Shown piece by piece: positions 41,854-52,049 of a DNA stretch of 64,000 nucleotides; the stretch's first letter is position 1; the number at the start of each line of letters is the position of its first letter. A program made the position numbers and the translations under genes. Origin of the DNA: Klebsormidium nitens (Eukaryota > Streptophyta > Klebsormidiophyceae > Klebsormidiales > Klebsormidiaceae); NCBI GenBank assembly GCA_000708835.1, contig DF237070.1:62001-126000 (forward strand), given 5' to 3'. The notes under the pieces are model-generated. The model was not told where the DNA came from. It saw only the letters and a list, made by a program, of their open reading frames with translations, and ran no database searches.

Positions 41854-44475
41854 CTATGCGTTCTCCTCGATACATGGCGGAGAAAAGACCTTGTCGTTCA
41901 CGCCAGCTCTGAAAACCTGCAATGGGGCGTCCACGTGTCCGTTGGACGGGGCCGCTTCAATAGAAGCGGACAACTCGAGGGGCGTCTCTGCCGGCAGGAA
42001 GAACACGTCTCCCTTCTTCACGCCAAAAGCGCGCTGCGCATTGCCTTGGCCCTGAGTGGCGAGCCCGACCCCACTTTGCACGAGGACGATGGAAGGGCCG
42101 GGGATGAACGGGAGCTTGTACGAAGTGCCCTTCGGCACTTCGATGCTGTCGATCTCGAACTCTTCAAATGGCGGGATGTACCTCCGGGTGTGGCTGTCTA
42201 TCGGCTGTCCCTTGAGGATCTCGGGCTTTCCCTGCAGGAGCCAAACGGGAGTTGTTGAATATGAACGAGCTCTCGAGGAACAAAGCCAAACCTTGTGCAT
42301 CAGCTTCGATGAACAGGCTAGTAGGCGAAAATAAGAAGCTCACTTGCTTGCGAACAGGTTCAACCATGCCTCATATTACGGGGGCCACCGGCAGCTTCTT
42401 CACGGTGGAGTGTCACAGAGGCAAGAAGGATCTAGAGGGTATGGAAGTTGTACCGAAGAACACCAGATGTTTCACAAGGCAGGATGATTTGCCGGGTCGC
42501 AGGTAGTCGATGCAGACTCGCACTTACAAGGGCTGTTGTTCGTTTCGAGTGGCTTTGTGCATCCCTTTCAAGCTCACAGTCGGAAGCTGCTACACAAGAA
42601 GCCAGGTCTCAGGCCGAATCTGAAAATAACTCACTTGATTGTACGTGAGCATTGAGCACAGAACGTCAGTGTCTCGGAGCTTTGGTGTCAGCCCGGCACG
42701 CACAACGTTATCTGATGTCGCCATGCACTCAACGCACTCTCCAGACAGGTAGGCGTGAGGCTCGTTTGCAGCAAGGTAGATGCTCTCGCCGGGCGACAAG
42801 GTGATGTAGTTGAGGAAGTATGGGCAGAACACGCCAACATCGCCAGGGTACTGCTCGTTGAGCCGTAGGATGAGCTTCTCAGTGCTGCTGGGGTCTGGGA
42901 TCTGGAGCCAAATAGACCCAGATCAGGATAAAAAAGAGAATAGTCCGCTATAGGGAGGGATACTTGTAGAATGCACACCATCAAAGGGCCAACGCAGCCT
43001 CCTCTTCTTTCAAGGGTATGCCTGTTATGCTTCTACAGCGATACTCCACTGTATAATTGGTGAGAAGATGCTGGGTAGCATGCTTGTATTCTGGTGCCTG
43101 AAGACAGACGCTTCTGTCAGCCTCCTGTTTGTCCCATAAAGAGCTAGCATCAGATAAAAACGGCACAGTTCATATCAAAAGAACTAATGTAAACTCCTTC
43201 AAATGGCATGCCCTGCACGCCAAGGTTTCGTGCTTGATTAGTCTCACCTTGCTCAGTCTTGAAACAAGCTTGGTCAGCGCCGCCTCAACGGCAGGCTTGT
43301 GGCTGGTCATCAGTGCAGTGAAAGCCGCTTTCAGACCTTCTTTTGGATCCTTGGCAGAGAGAAAAGCTTTTACAGCAGCATCTCCAACAACCTCAGCAAG
43401 CTCAGGAACAGCCTCCAGGTTGCTCTTGAGTTCCTGTGAAGGGACAGACAAATCTGCTTAGAAGAGCCTCAAGTCAAATCATATTCGAAACATGTGGCAA
43501 AACACTAGTGCACCCAATGTGCTTAACCTCAGATACTCTATAACAGTTCTTTAGGCCTATACAGAAACCTCGTTGACAATAAAGCAATTCTACTTGCAAG
43601 CAGAAGACTTTTGAAGCTGCTACACGTAGCACCACAGCTTCATAACAGGCAAATGATGAGCTGATAAGGAACGCACTTCTGTTGTAACGAAGCTGCAGAG
43701 CGTCTCAAATTCTGTGAGCGCCAAAGCCATCTCCGGCTTGTGGTTGTCGTCTTTGTAAACATTTGGCCTCTCTGCGTGCAATGCTTCTGCCAGCTTCTTG
43801 TCGGGATGCGCTTGAATGGATAGTGCGGTGTTTACAGACAAGATCTGGAGACAAGAAGGGTGTGACATCAGGAACTCAAATTCACTTATGAAATGCAGGC
43901 AAAGAGCTTCAAGGGCAAGCTACATTTGGCATTGATGAAATCATAACCATCTGGCAGAGGAGCTGGACAGTGAAGGCCCTAATGGATTATGCACCGATCC
44001 ATCTTGCAGCCTCTCAGAATAGACACATTGGAGATGGCTGAGCAGTCAACTGTTGCTGAGCAGATTAAGAATCTAATCATCTATCTAAATTCCAACCCAG
44101 AAGAGTAGATTCTCAGAGTCGGACTACTATAATTGGGAAAGTCCACCTTCACCTCCTGCTTAGGGATTGCTGCTGTACCTTGAAGAGAAAGGGCAACTCG
44201 CCATGCCATTTGGTTTGAGTTGCACTTCCCAGTGCCTGCGGATGCTGATGCAACCAAGAAGAAAGAAGCAGCTTGTTATCTGCAGCACCTGCTTCATCTG
44301 ATGCGAAGGAGACCAAGGATGGTCCACTAGGATGAGTCCCCATCCATAGTTCTGCATACGGCGTAGCTGCAGTCACAATCGCACCCGTCCCGGATGAGTG
44401 CAGCTTAGCGACTTCGCTCTCCTTTCCCAGCCTCCCCCAGGCATAGTTCTGTGCCACACAATGCAACCGCAACAT
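41854..44475 (-). CDS. PMI: Mannose-6-phosphate isomerase (type I PMI)
   Basis: Interconverts fructose-6-phosphate and mannose-6-phosphate in the cytosol with zinc, feeding GDP-mannose for cell walls, N-glycans and ascorbate. Exons in transcription order: 44475-44179, 43844-43677, 43433-43248, 42901-42635, 42231-41854, all phase 0, giving 431 codons, the usual eukaryotic PMI length. Seen: [17 protein letters not shown] near the N-terminus, the zinc-site block [16 protein letters not shown] (about 108-123), [13 protein letters not shown], then the [20 protein letters not shown] signature with a histidine ligand, and KPEILKGQP into a C-terminal cupin-like lobe. An upstream GTG (44547) keeps the frame open, but the ATG at 44475 gives the conserved start MLRLHC. 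It is divergent from DPH5, with about 650 bp between them. Confidence 0.94.
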
Positions 44476-45121
44476 GTTTGCGTCCTGTCTGTAGGACTGC
44501 TGTTGGTGAGACACCGCCTGCGAAAGGATCCGGGCAGCGTATTGCACAGATCACTGAAGATCGCCCTTTCAGATCACAGCAACAAAGCAGAAGAGCAAAG
44601 AGGAATGTTTTGATTTCAGACAAAAGAATGAACCTTGATCCTTTTCTGATTCATGGTCAACCCTGAAAATTTTGTTCCGTGCTTATTGTCGGCCGAAACT
44701 TACGGAAGTGTAACGCAGACGCTTGTTCTGGCCGCAATGTTACATATCCGGACTTTGAGGCGAGAGAGGGACCCCCCTGGACCTCAGCAGAAGAAGCTCA
44801 ATCGGACTCACGTGCAACTACCTACTTGCAGTGATCCAGCACTCAGGCGTCTAATATTCTCTGGATTTGGTGGCAGCGGCGCTTCAAGAAGCGTCATCTT
44901 TCAGAGGATATATCCAGATATATCGTGCTGGGAAACTGAAGCAGGGCCGGTGGTAGAGAGTGCGCAAGGAATGCCTGTAAAACCTTGAGAAAAGTTTGGG
45001 GCACATCACATAACCAGAGGATAACTTCGACCTGTTTACCCGGTGGTTACTTCTCCGGTGCAGCCTTTTAACCATCCAAGCTACAAGGGAGCTTTGATTA
45101 GGGTTTGGGTGGCCAGGCGCA
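44476..45121. promoter_or_regulatory. Divergent intergenic region between PMI and DPH5
   Basis: About 645 bp that should hold both promoters. An imperfect AT-palindrome ATATATCCAGATATAT lies at about 44908-44923. I see no clear TATA box or conserved element. Confidence 0.4.
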
Positions 45122-48006
45122 ATGCTGTACCTCATTGGCCTCGGTTTGGGGGATGAGAAGGATATCAGCCTGCGCGGTTTGGAGGCAGTCAAACGATGCG
45201 AGAATGTTTACTTGGAAGCATACACATCAATCCTGTTGGTGGAGAAGTCTAAGCTGGTAAGTACGCCAACCGCTGATAACAGTTGTTTGTAGACTGGTGA
45301 GAATGCTGCCAGATCTAATTTGGTTCCTTGCTCAGCCTCGTAGAGGGCGACAAATGCATGACTATATCATTTACGAGACGGCACCAGCACAATCAGAGCA
45401 CCAGCAGGATACACGTGTCCTGAGCAACCTTAGAGCGAGCTTATCACCACAAACTTTCCTGGTGGTGGTGGTGGTGGTCAACTATTTCCTCGGAGTCCCT
45501 TCTACCCTTAAGGATATGCTTGCCAAGCAGCACTTTCGTGGCTTGCAGACCGCCAACTTTCTTGAAAGAAATCTGTGCTTTCAGGGCTTCTGCAATTTTG
45601 GCTAATACGTGCATCATCTTGCTCAAGGCCTGTACTTTCGCTAGTGGCATACTCAAAATTACCCGAGCTGCTTTCATTAACATGACTTTGTGGTGAGTTG
45701 ATCTCAGGAGGCGCTCTATGGCCGGGAGGTGATCGTGGCAGACAGAGAGATGGTGGAGCAGGGAGTGGAGAGCATACTGGAACAAGCCAAGACTATGGAG
45801 GTTGCCTTTCTGGTGGTAGGGGACCCGTTTGGGTGAGCTTTCATGTCCAAAGTACTGACGCGCATAGTAGACAAAGCACCAATGGTTCAGGTTGCACCGA
45901 GATTACAACCCCTGATTTTGTAGTGCTTGTGTAGATCTGGGAGTTTGATCGGAGGGGTACTATAGCGGGTCACTGTCGCTTGCCCAATTGGATGCCTGCC
46001 CGGTCAGACTTTTGAACGTCATCGCGCGGGACAATATCCAGAGTTCTTCCAGCCCGTGGAGCCAACACAGTTGTTTGCAGCAGAATGGCAGCCTGGGGTT
46101 GTGAAGGCGTGCACATACTTGGTTGAATGTGCCCCATGTCTGGTCGTACACTGGCAGCCACATTGTCTGAAGTTGGTGGAGAAGCAACAACGAACAGAAG
46201 GGCGGGCAACTCTGGCTACACTTGATCTGGTTAAAAGAACCCAGGCAGTGAAACCCTGTTTTGCTCCCTTGCTTGCAGGGCCACCACGCACTCCGACCTA
46301 CAGATGAGAGCCAAACAGCTTGGTGTCACAGTCAAGGTCATTCACAACGCATCGATCATGAACGCCATCGGCGCATGTGGTTTGCAACTCTATCGATTTG
46401 GGGAGACGATCTCCATCCCCTTCTTCACAGACACGTGGCGCCCTGACAGCTTCTACGACAAGATAAAGAAGAACCGCGACATGGGGTTGCACACGCTCTG
46501 CCTATTAGGTGAGGCTTTACTCCTTCAAAAATAAGGCCACTCCGACGGTTTCTGGTCAGTCTGGTCAGACTGGGTCACAAGCCTATCCAAGTTGGGTTTG
46601 GCTTCAGGAGGAGCGACGGACGTTGTCCTTCCTTGGGCTTCCCGTTTTGTATCAAAACGTTTCTTGTTGAACCTTGGCTGACGTCAAGAATGTTCTCCTG
46701 ATGTGTCCTCCAATGTCCTCCAACAGAGACCGTGCCACAAAAAAGCAGGAATCTGCCTGACTGTACCTGAGAGAATCGGAGATGCTTTTGTACCAGAAAA
46801 TGTGGCTGGCGTATTACACATGCACGCTGCTCAACAAAGTGCCTGATTTCAATAGTTTGTTAAGGCTACGGCACTCTTGTTGCTCTCCAGCTTGCTTCAT
46901 AGCACACTCTCAACTCTCCGTATCAATCCCTTTGTGTCCGTCAAGCCAGGTGACTCGCTGCAATAGAAGACCAAGAACTCGCCAGCAAACCATATCCGAT
47001 TTTAGACCTGTGACCCTAGACGACCTGGAAGAGACGCCGGGATGGATATTGTTCTCGCTTCGCTGACGTTTTCATCTTGAATTGCCAGATATCCGGGTCA
47101 AGGAACCATGTTTTGAAGCGCTCGCGAGGGGGAAGAAAGTGTACGAGCCGCCGCGCTACATGAGCGTCAACACGGCCGTGGAGCAGCTGCTAGACATCGA
47201 AGACAGGCGAAAAGAGGGAGGTACGCAGACTTCGCCTGTTTCTATTTGGAGTCGCTTTTTCGTCCATGATCGAATGCTCTTCACTTAGGCTTCAATTTGG
47301 GTTACCCTAACCTTGTTTTGCACAGTCTGTGAAGAGGTCCCTGCTCGGAACACGCGTTTGGATTTGAGAGGCCTGGTGAAGGTGCATCTACTGTGAAGGG
47401 CGGAGGATGCGCAAAGCGTGTCGAAGTGTCTATTCGTCCGGCTCTCGGACGCTCCCTTTGTGTCCTCTCCTCACCAAAGCATTCGCACTGGTTAAACAAT
47501 CTGAAGCACTTTGAATGCACGGCTTAAGACTCATGCAGAGGAATTACCTCGAAGCTGCTCTCTGCTAGTCATGTTACGGAAGCCACTCCGATCGGGTGAC
47601 TTATCGAAAAATTCCCATCAGCACAAGTACCGCTTTCTGACTCTGCTGTGATTCTTCCTCCTTCCTCCCCGGATTCATTCCAACGAACTGGCGGTATGCC
47701 TGATTCTTTGTGAGTCCTGGCAACGCTCTGAATATTTTCTGACTGCTTCATCCCTTGTTTGCAGTCTATGGTCGGGAGACCACCGCTGTCGGAGTGGCGA
47801 GAATAGGAACCGATTCGCAATGCATTATCTCCGGCACTTTAGAAGAGCTCTTAACCGTCGATTACGGCCCTCCCTTGCATTCGCTCGTTGTCCCGGGAGA
47901 GTTGCACGTAATGGAACAGGAGCTGCTGGCGACCTTCGCTTGCAATGAAAGCACTCCGCGGATACAAAAGGACTTGATAATCGACGAGGAGGACGAAGAG
48001 CCATAA
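45122..48006 (+). CDS. DPH5: Diphthine methyl ester synthase (diphthamide biosynthesis protein 5)
   Basis: S-adenosylmethionine-dependent methyltransferase that methylates the modified histidine of elongation factor 2 during diphthamide synthesis in the cytosol. Exons: 45122-45256, 45708-45832, 46279-46508, 47089-47220, 47765-48006, joining in phase to 287 codons, the typical family length. Seen: [20 protein letters not shown] at the N-terminus (tetrapyrrole-methylase fold, glycine-rich SAM site), VVGDPFGATTHSDL, then [37 protein letters not shown] and [19 protein letters not shown]. All are hallmarks of DPH5, in order. It ends with an acidic DEEDEEP tail. All introns have GT-AG ends. It is convergent with the first BTB copy. 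Confidence 0.95.
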
Positions 48007-49161
48007 AGATGAAGAACAACCGTCATATGATCTCACTTATTTAGCTATTGAATGGTCCTTACCTCTTCTTGTTTACTGCCAACCGCACACCGAACGATGC
48101 GTGTGGCTTTCCGACTGCAAGCTTGACGTCATGTCCACGTCAAATCTCGAAAGTGGTGGCTTCAGATCTGAGAGACCACTAAGCCTGCCCCCTCCAAGGG
48201 CCTCAATCACACTGAAGCATCCGGCATAGTCCGGGTGAAGCTAGCATGCACGCGCTGCATCTGATTGTATAGTGGCGCAATCCGTACCGTTAAGTGTCAT
48301 GGCGATTCATAAGCACATGCTTCCCCGGCGTGTGCTGAAATGAAGTAGTGTCGATTTCATGTTGAGTTACGGCTATGTTGAGCTAGGTCATGCCCGGGGG
48401 ACGGGTGGGGTTGGTTCGGGGGTTTAGGGTGGGTACGGGTGCGGAGCATGTTAACTTTGGGTTTAGGTTTTTAGTTTGTTAGCGCCCGGGGTACTGATCT
48501 AAACTCAACATACACAGAACTCAACATGAAATCGAGACTAATCTGAAATGAGTACAGATTCTCCGAATACCTAGATGGTGAGCAGACCAGCATGAATTGG
48601 TTTTTACTCGGATCTGTTCCGGAGTGGCCTTCTTCATGCTTGATTGCGTATAGCGTTCACCGTTTTTTCAGGCAGCAGGCTTCGAATCTGATGCATCATG
48701 TTGCATATCAAGTTTATATAGGCTCATGATCAGGCACATCAAGAGTCGTCCTTCTAGCTCTCTTCTGCACAGTACCATCATTCCCTGTAATGTGATGCCG
48801 ATGTCCACGTACTCGACTTTGCACTAGGAGTCCCTTTCAGCGTGGATTAGCCATTCAAACAAATCTGGCACAGACAATATCCGACAAGAGTATATCGGCA
48901 CACATTTTTGGCTTCGTTTCCGTTCTTTCGCAATGGCGTAGTGCAATGTTCGTGGTCGACAATCTTTCAAGAGATTAAAGAGTCACTGACACGAGTAGGA
49001 CGTTTTCCAAGTCATTAATCAACAGTGAAACTTTGTCCAAACGCAACGATACTTGACAAAAAGGGCCCGGCAGCGTCCTCAAAACCCCCTCTTTCACACG
49101 GACACTGTTCTTCCAGCAAGGAAGTGTTTGTACGTTCACTATATGAAGCTAGCACTACTTT
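48007..49161. other. Convergent intergenic region between DPH5 and BTB copy 1, contains a TIR element
   Basis: About 1.15 kb with the two 3' regions and the small TIR element at 48344-48542. Outside that element I see no gene or repeat. Confidence 0.5.
48344..48542. mobile_element. Small non-coding TIR element (MITE-like) with 9-bp target duplication
   Basis: The 199-bp unit is bounded by inverted repeats of about 39 bp. The left end reads AGTAGTGTCGATTTCATGTT and the right end, reverse-complemented, ATTAGTCTCGATTTCATGTT; in the well-aligned 37 bp, 32 positions match. A perfect direct repeat CTGAAATGA flanks it at 48335-48343 and 48543-48551. Nine-bp duplications with long TIRs are typical of Mutator-like transposons (established), so I infer a non-autonomous Mutator-type MITE. 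The core (about 48395-48480) is T/G-rich and is shared, in inverted orientation, with 10305-10400. There is no coding capacity. Confidence 0.85.
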
Positions 49162-49482
49162 TTATACGTATACGGACGTTTTGAACCACGAAGTAAACAT
49201 GACCTCAACGGGACTCGACCTGCTGTTCCTGTACTGTCCAGCTTTTGTCAAAGTTCCGGCCCAGACTTTGGCAACCCTTCCCTGCTCCTTTGGCGGTAGA
49301 GACAAGAACAACGTCTCCGTCAAGCCTTCAAGCTTCGTGACCTCCATCAGACCCTCTGGAGATGTCCTAGTCAGGTTGCAGATTGCTCCCATCCACTTAA
49401 CCAGAAGCTGCGACTTGAGATCAACGGATACTGGGTAGCCACACCCTGCAGCCGCTTCAAAAATCTTCCACAGGGCAGCATT
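49162..49482 (-). pseudogene. C-terminal segment of BTB copy 1, cut off by an in-frame stop
   Basis: The minus-strand frame of BTB copy 1 continues without another stop for 106 codons past its TAA at 49483-49485, ending at 49162. It codes a block with LTETLFLSLPPKEQGRVAKV and a terminal EVMFTSWFK, closely related to the matching C-terminus of copy 2 (LTQTLFMSLPRKEQGEVSKA). Plant BTB proteins of this kind also end with an LP-x(n)-Q-x-x-V-x-x-W region and a W-rich tail. The segment therefore looks like a former part of the protein, now untranslated unless the stop is read through. Confidence 0.8.
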
Positions 49483-50982
49483 TTAGCCCGAGCTGCACAG
49501 GTTGGGCTGCTCCTCTAGTTGATTCCAGGATCCGATGAGCTCCGGAACCAGCTCCGGGCAGCTTCGAGTGAACTTAGACACTGCCTCTGAAAGTTTCCTA
49601 TTCCCGAAGCCTCCTTTGAGATGCATTCTCATGAGGACCATAGGATCACTCGCTCCAAAGTTTGTCGCCTCAGTCCAAGCAAACTTTTGCACCAGGTTGC
49701 CGGATGAGGCGTCGGTCTCTCTCAAGGCAGCCCACTCGTGCCTGCAGACGTCTTGATCTGCTTCACTGAAAGAAACGAAGAGATCCTTGGCAACCTCAAA
49801 AAGGTTCTTAGTACAAGACGCCAGGTCTTCCGTGTAGCCCGTGAAGTTTCCTAGACATGCCCCCGCCAAGATCCAGGCTCGTGCTATCTGTACTTTCTTT
49901 TCCTCTTCTAAGCTTGTGCACTGTATCAGGGTAAGCACATTGGAGATGAATCCAAAAAAAATTTCCGCGCTTGCCTGATCCGAGCAGTGTCTTCCCATAA
50001 CCGCGCTGAATCTGGGAGCAAACTCGGGCTTCGCAACCGCTTCTATGGCTTCGCTGTGACAGACGCCGTGCATCAGACAAAACCGGAGGAGCTGCGAGAC
50101 CAGAGAAAGATTGCCCAAGTAGAACGCGCGATCGTAAGATAAACCTCCATATAGAAGCCTTCTAAACTCGCCATTGACCTCCACGATCTTCTTGGAAAGT
50201 GCATCCTTCACGAATTCCTGGGATAGACCTTGCCACTCTAACTTGGCGTGGATGCTGATAAGGTCTTCAGCCGTCTCATTCCCATCCAGCATCCCCGATA
50301 ACAGGGTCTCGAAGAGCGGCTCCAAAAATTCCGCATCCGCCTCAAACTTTGCCAGCTTGTCTGCCAACGCCTTGACAACTTCTGAGCCGAGTCCCTTTAC
50401 AACCTCTTTGATAGTGTCAGCTTCTTCCCCAGACCAAACCGCAGCGTTCAAGTAGTCACAGCAGGCTTGAATGGAAGTCTCGCATCCCAAGAAGCTCGCC
50501 GCCTGCAGGACTTCCACAGCCTGCTTTGTATCTTTGAAAGGGAGAGGCTCATTTCTCTTTCCTGCACCTTCAGACGCGTACAGAAGCCGCAATGCATGTG
50601 AACAAGCACTCAGGTCCTCGCAATCAACTATGAGCTCCGGCAGTTCGCAGTCGTTTGATTTCTTTTCCCCAAAGCTTCCCGCTTCCATGTTCCAACGAGA
50701 AAGTTTGGCTTCAAAGTAGGCTGATCCATCTCGCAGCCTGCTTGTATGCAGACGGAGTTTCATCTCTTCCTGCTCACTCTTGTTGTCTGCTGTTCCTTTT
50801 GAGACATCTAGGGAGAAGGCACTTTTCCTTCTCTTACGCCCCTCCTCGGTGTCCTGCCAACCAGGCACAGTTTCAAGGGCTGCGGAAGCAGTCTCTTGCT
50901 TTGTCCTACGAAGCACGACGATGATATCTTTTGCAGTGGCGGGGTCATCAAGAGCCATGTCTTCGCTCGCAGGTTGCGCCAT
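49483..50982 (-). CDS. BTB/POZ domain protein, copy 1 (ends early by comparison with copy 2)
   Basis: Plant BTB proteins of this class are thought to act as Cullin3 substrate adaptors or in developmental signalling (family knowledge). The single-exon frame of 499 codons starts at MAQPASEDMALDD. Seen: a BTB-type region at about 70-190, with LRDGSAYFEAKLSRW, CELPELIVDCEDLSACSHAL and AVEVLQAASFLGCETSIQAC, followed by a long alpha-helical region resembling the BACK/plant C-terminal extension. Copy 2, 3 kb upstream, shares about two-thirds of residues by eye. The frame ends with TAA at 49483, where copy 2 reads through, leaving the related C-terminal block (49162-49482) untranslated. Promoter-proximal DNA has a GC-rich palindrome. 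It may still make a stable truncated protein. Confidence 0.8.
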   Translation of the reverse strand: MAQPASEDMALDDPATAKDIIVVLRRTKQETASAALETVPGWQDTEEGRKRRKSAFSLDVSKGTADNKSEQEEMKLRLHTSRLRDGSAYFEAKLSRWNMEAGSFGEKKSNDCELPELIVDCEDLSACSHALRLLYASEGAGKRNEPLPFKDTKQAVEVLQAASFLGCETSIQACCDYLNAAVWSGEEADTIKEVVKGLGSEVVKALADKLAKFEADAEFLEPLFETLLSGMLDGNETAEDLISIHAKLEWQGLSQEFVKDALSKKIVEVNGEFRRLLYGGLSYDRAFYLGNLSLVSQLLRFCLMHGVCHSEAIEAVAKPEFAPRFSAVMGRHCSDQASAEIFFGFISNVLTLIQCTSLEEEKKVQIARAWILAGACLGNFTGYTEDLASCTKNLFEVAKDLFVSFSEADQDVCRHEWAALRETDASSGNLVQKFAWTEATNFGASDPMVLMRMHLKGGFGNRKLSEAVSKFTRSCPELVPELIGSWNQLEEQPNLCSSG

Positions 50983-51062
50983 TTCTCAAGGCTCTCTTCC
51001 CTATTGCAATCTGAACAAACTCGCACTGGCATGGAACCGTGAGTCCAGGCCGCCGTTGACGT

Positions 51063-51078
51063 CGCGGCCGCGGCCGCG
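51063..51078. other. 16-bp perfect palindrome in a GC-rich promoter island
   Basis: CGCGGCCGCGGCCGCG reads the same on both strands. It lies about 85 bp upstream of the BTB copy 1 start. A 12-bp relative CCGCGGCCGCGG is at 54016-54027 upstream of copy 2. Any role as a protein-binding site is inference. Confidence 0.6.
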
Positions 51079-51271
51079 GCGCGCTACTCCAAATGATGGA
51101 GGCCGGGTTTGCAAGTTGATCGTCGGGGCACTGAAGGCCGCCCGCGAGCTTGCCCGGCCGCGCGAAGATTATGCTGCCGCCAGTCGCCACTGAGCTCCCC
51201 GCTGTAATCTGAGCTGCGCTTTCAACCTGATCTAAGATTCACCAACTTTTGCTTTTGGTCACTTTCGGCAG

Positions 51272-51379
51272 TACATTGACTGTGATTTTGCGGGAGAATC
51301 AACCTTCCCACTCGCTGACAAAGCATCAACAGGGGAAGTACTCAACAAGCTCGACAGAAAGCTGCAGCAGACATCATGA
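51272..51379 (+). other. Orphan exon-like open stretch with acceptor and stop
   Basis: After TTTCGGCAG a 35-codon frame reads YIDCDFAGESTFPLADKAST and continues through LNKLDRKLQQ to a TGA. The acceptor-like site and codon choice look like a terminal exon, but no upstream exon is visible on this strand and I do not recognise the peptide. It could be a processed fragment or chance. Confidence 0.25.
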
Positions 51380-52049
51380 GTCGAAGAACGCGTGGTGACG
51401 GGACTCGAATGAGCTGGCTTTTTTATGGTTGGGGGAATTAACACCCTAAGATTTCTTTCATTACCTGAGCAACAAAGAAGTTATGCGACGACCTGTGATT
51501 TCTTACGGCTGTTGCCAATCTTTTGGCTTGCACATCTTGCTTTCAACTTCCAGTTTGCGAGAAGCCTGAGATCGACGGCGAGTGATAGACCCGTTTCGAG
51601 TAGAGATTGTAATCTGTTGTGTTCATCGTCAACATGCAGAATCGATACGGTTTAGCATCTGGGAAGATGTGTCCGACAAAGGCTAAAAGGTCCGAGGCTG
51701 AGTCTCCACAACCCTTTTCTGAGAGTGGGAACGGCAAGCTAGCTTTTCTTGAAAGTTCTTACGAGTTTAGGACATTCTCGTGCTCGTTCTATGCTGCATT
51801 TCCATTGGGAGGCCGGGTGAATTTTCACAGAGGAAACACACGTGACAGTGTGTGGCCCTGTGATAACATGATTCGAACGAGGCCACTGCTTTAGCATGAA
51901 CAAAAGAGCCGCTCCCACGTTTTGGCCAATCGATACGGTCTCAAATTTAGAAGGCCTACTGAGAACCTTGATATGTCCAAAACATCCTTTCTCACATGGT
52001 TCTCATGGCAATTGCTTAAATATGTGACTTATGAAGCAAGCACTATTCT

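Larger units (their letters stand above)
50983..52049. other. Region between the two BTB copies
   Basis: Contains the upstream region of copy 1 with a 16-bp palindrome at 51063-51078 in a GC-rich island, an orphan exon-like stretch at 51272-51379 on the plus strand, and the 3' flank of copy 2. The GC-rich island has a counterpart upstream of copy 2 (54010-54180), so the duplication covered the promoter as well. Confidence 0.5.

Noticed and set aside
42635-42650. Alternative PMI exon 4 donor at CAC|GTACAA
   Set aside because: It breaks the frame with exon 5, whereas CAA|GTGAGT keeps the conserved [13 protein letters not shown] junction.
44476-44547. Upstream extension of PMI from a GTG
   Set aside because: Eukaryotic starts use ATG, the extension has no conserved residues, and the ATG at 44475 gives the family's usual N-terminus.
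49470-49500. Possible intron hiding the TAA in BTB copy 1
   Set aside because: No GT-AG pair around the stop would remove it and keep the frame; copy 2 is colinear and intronless here.
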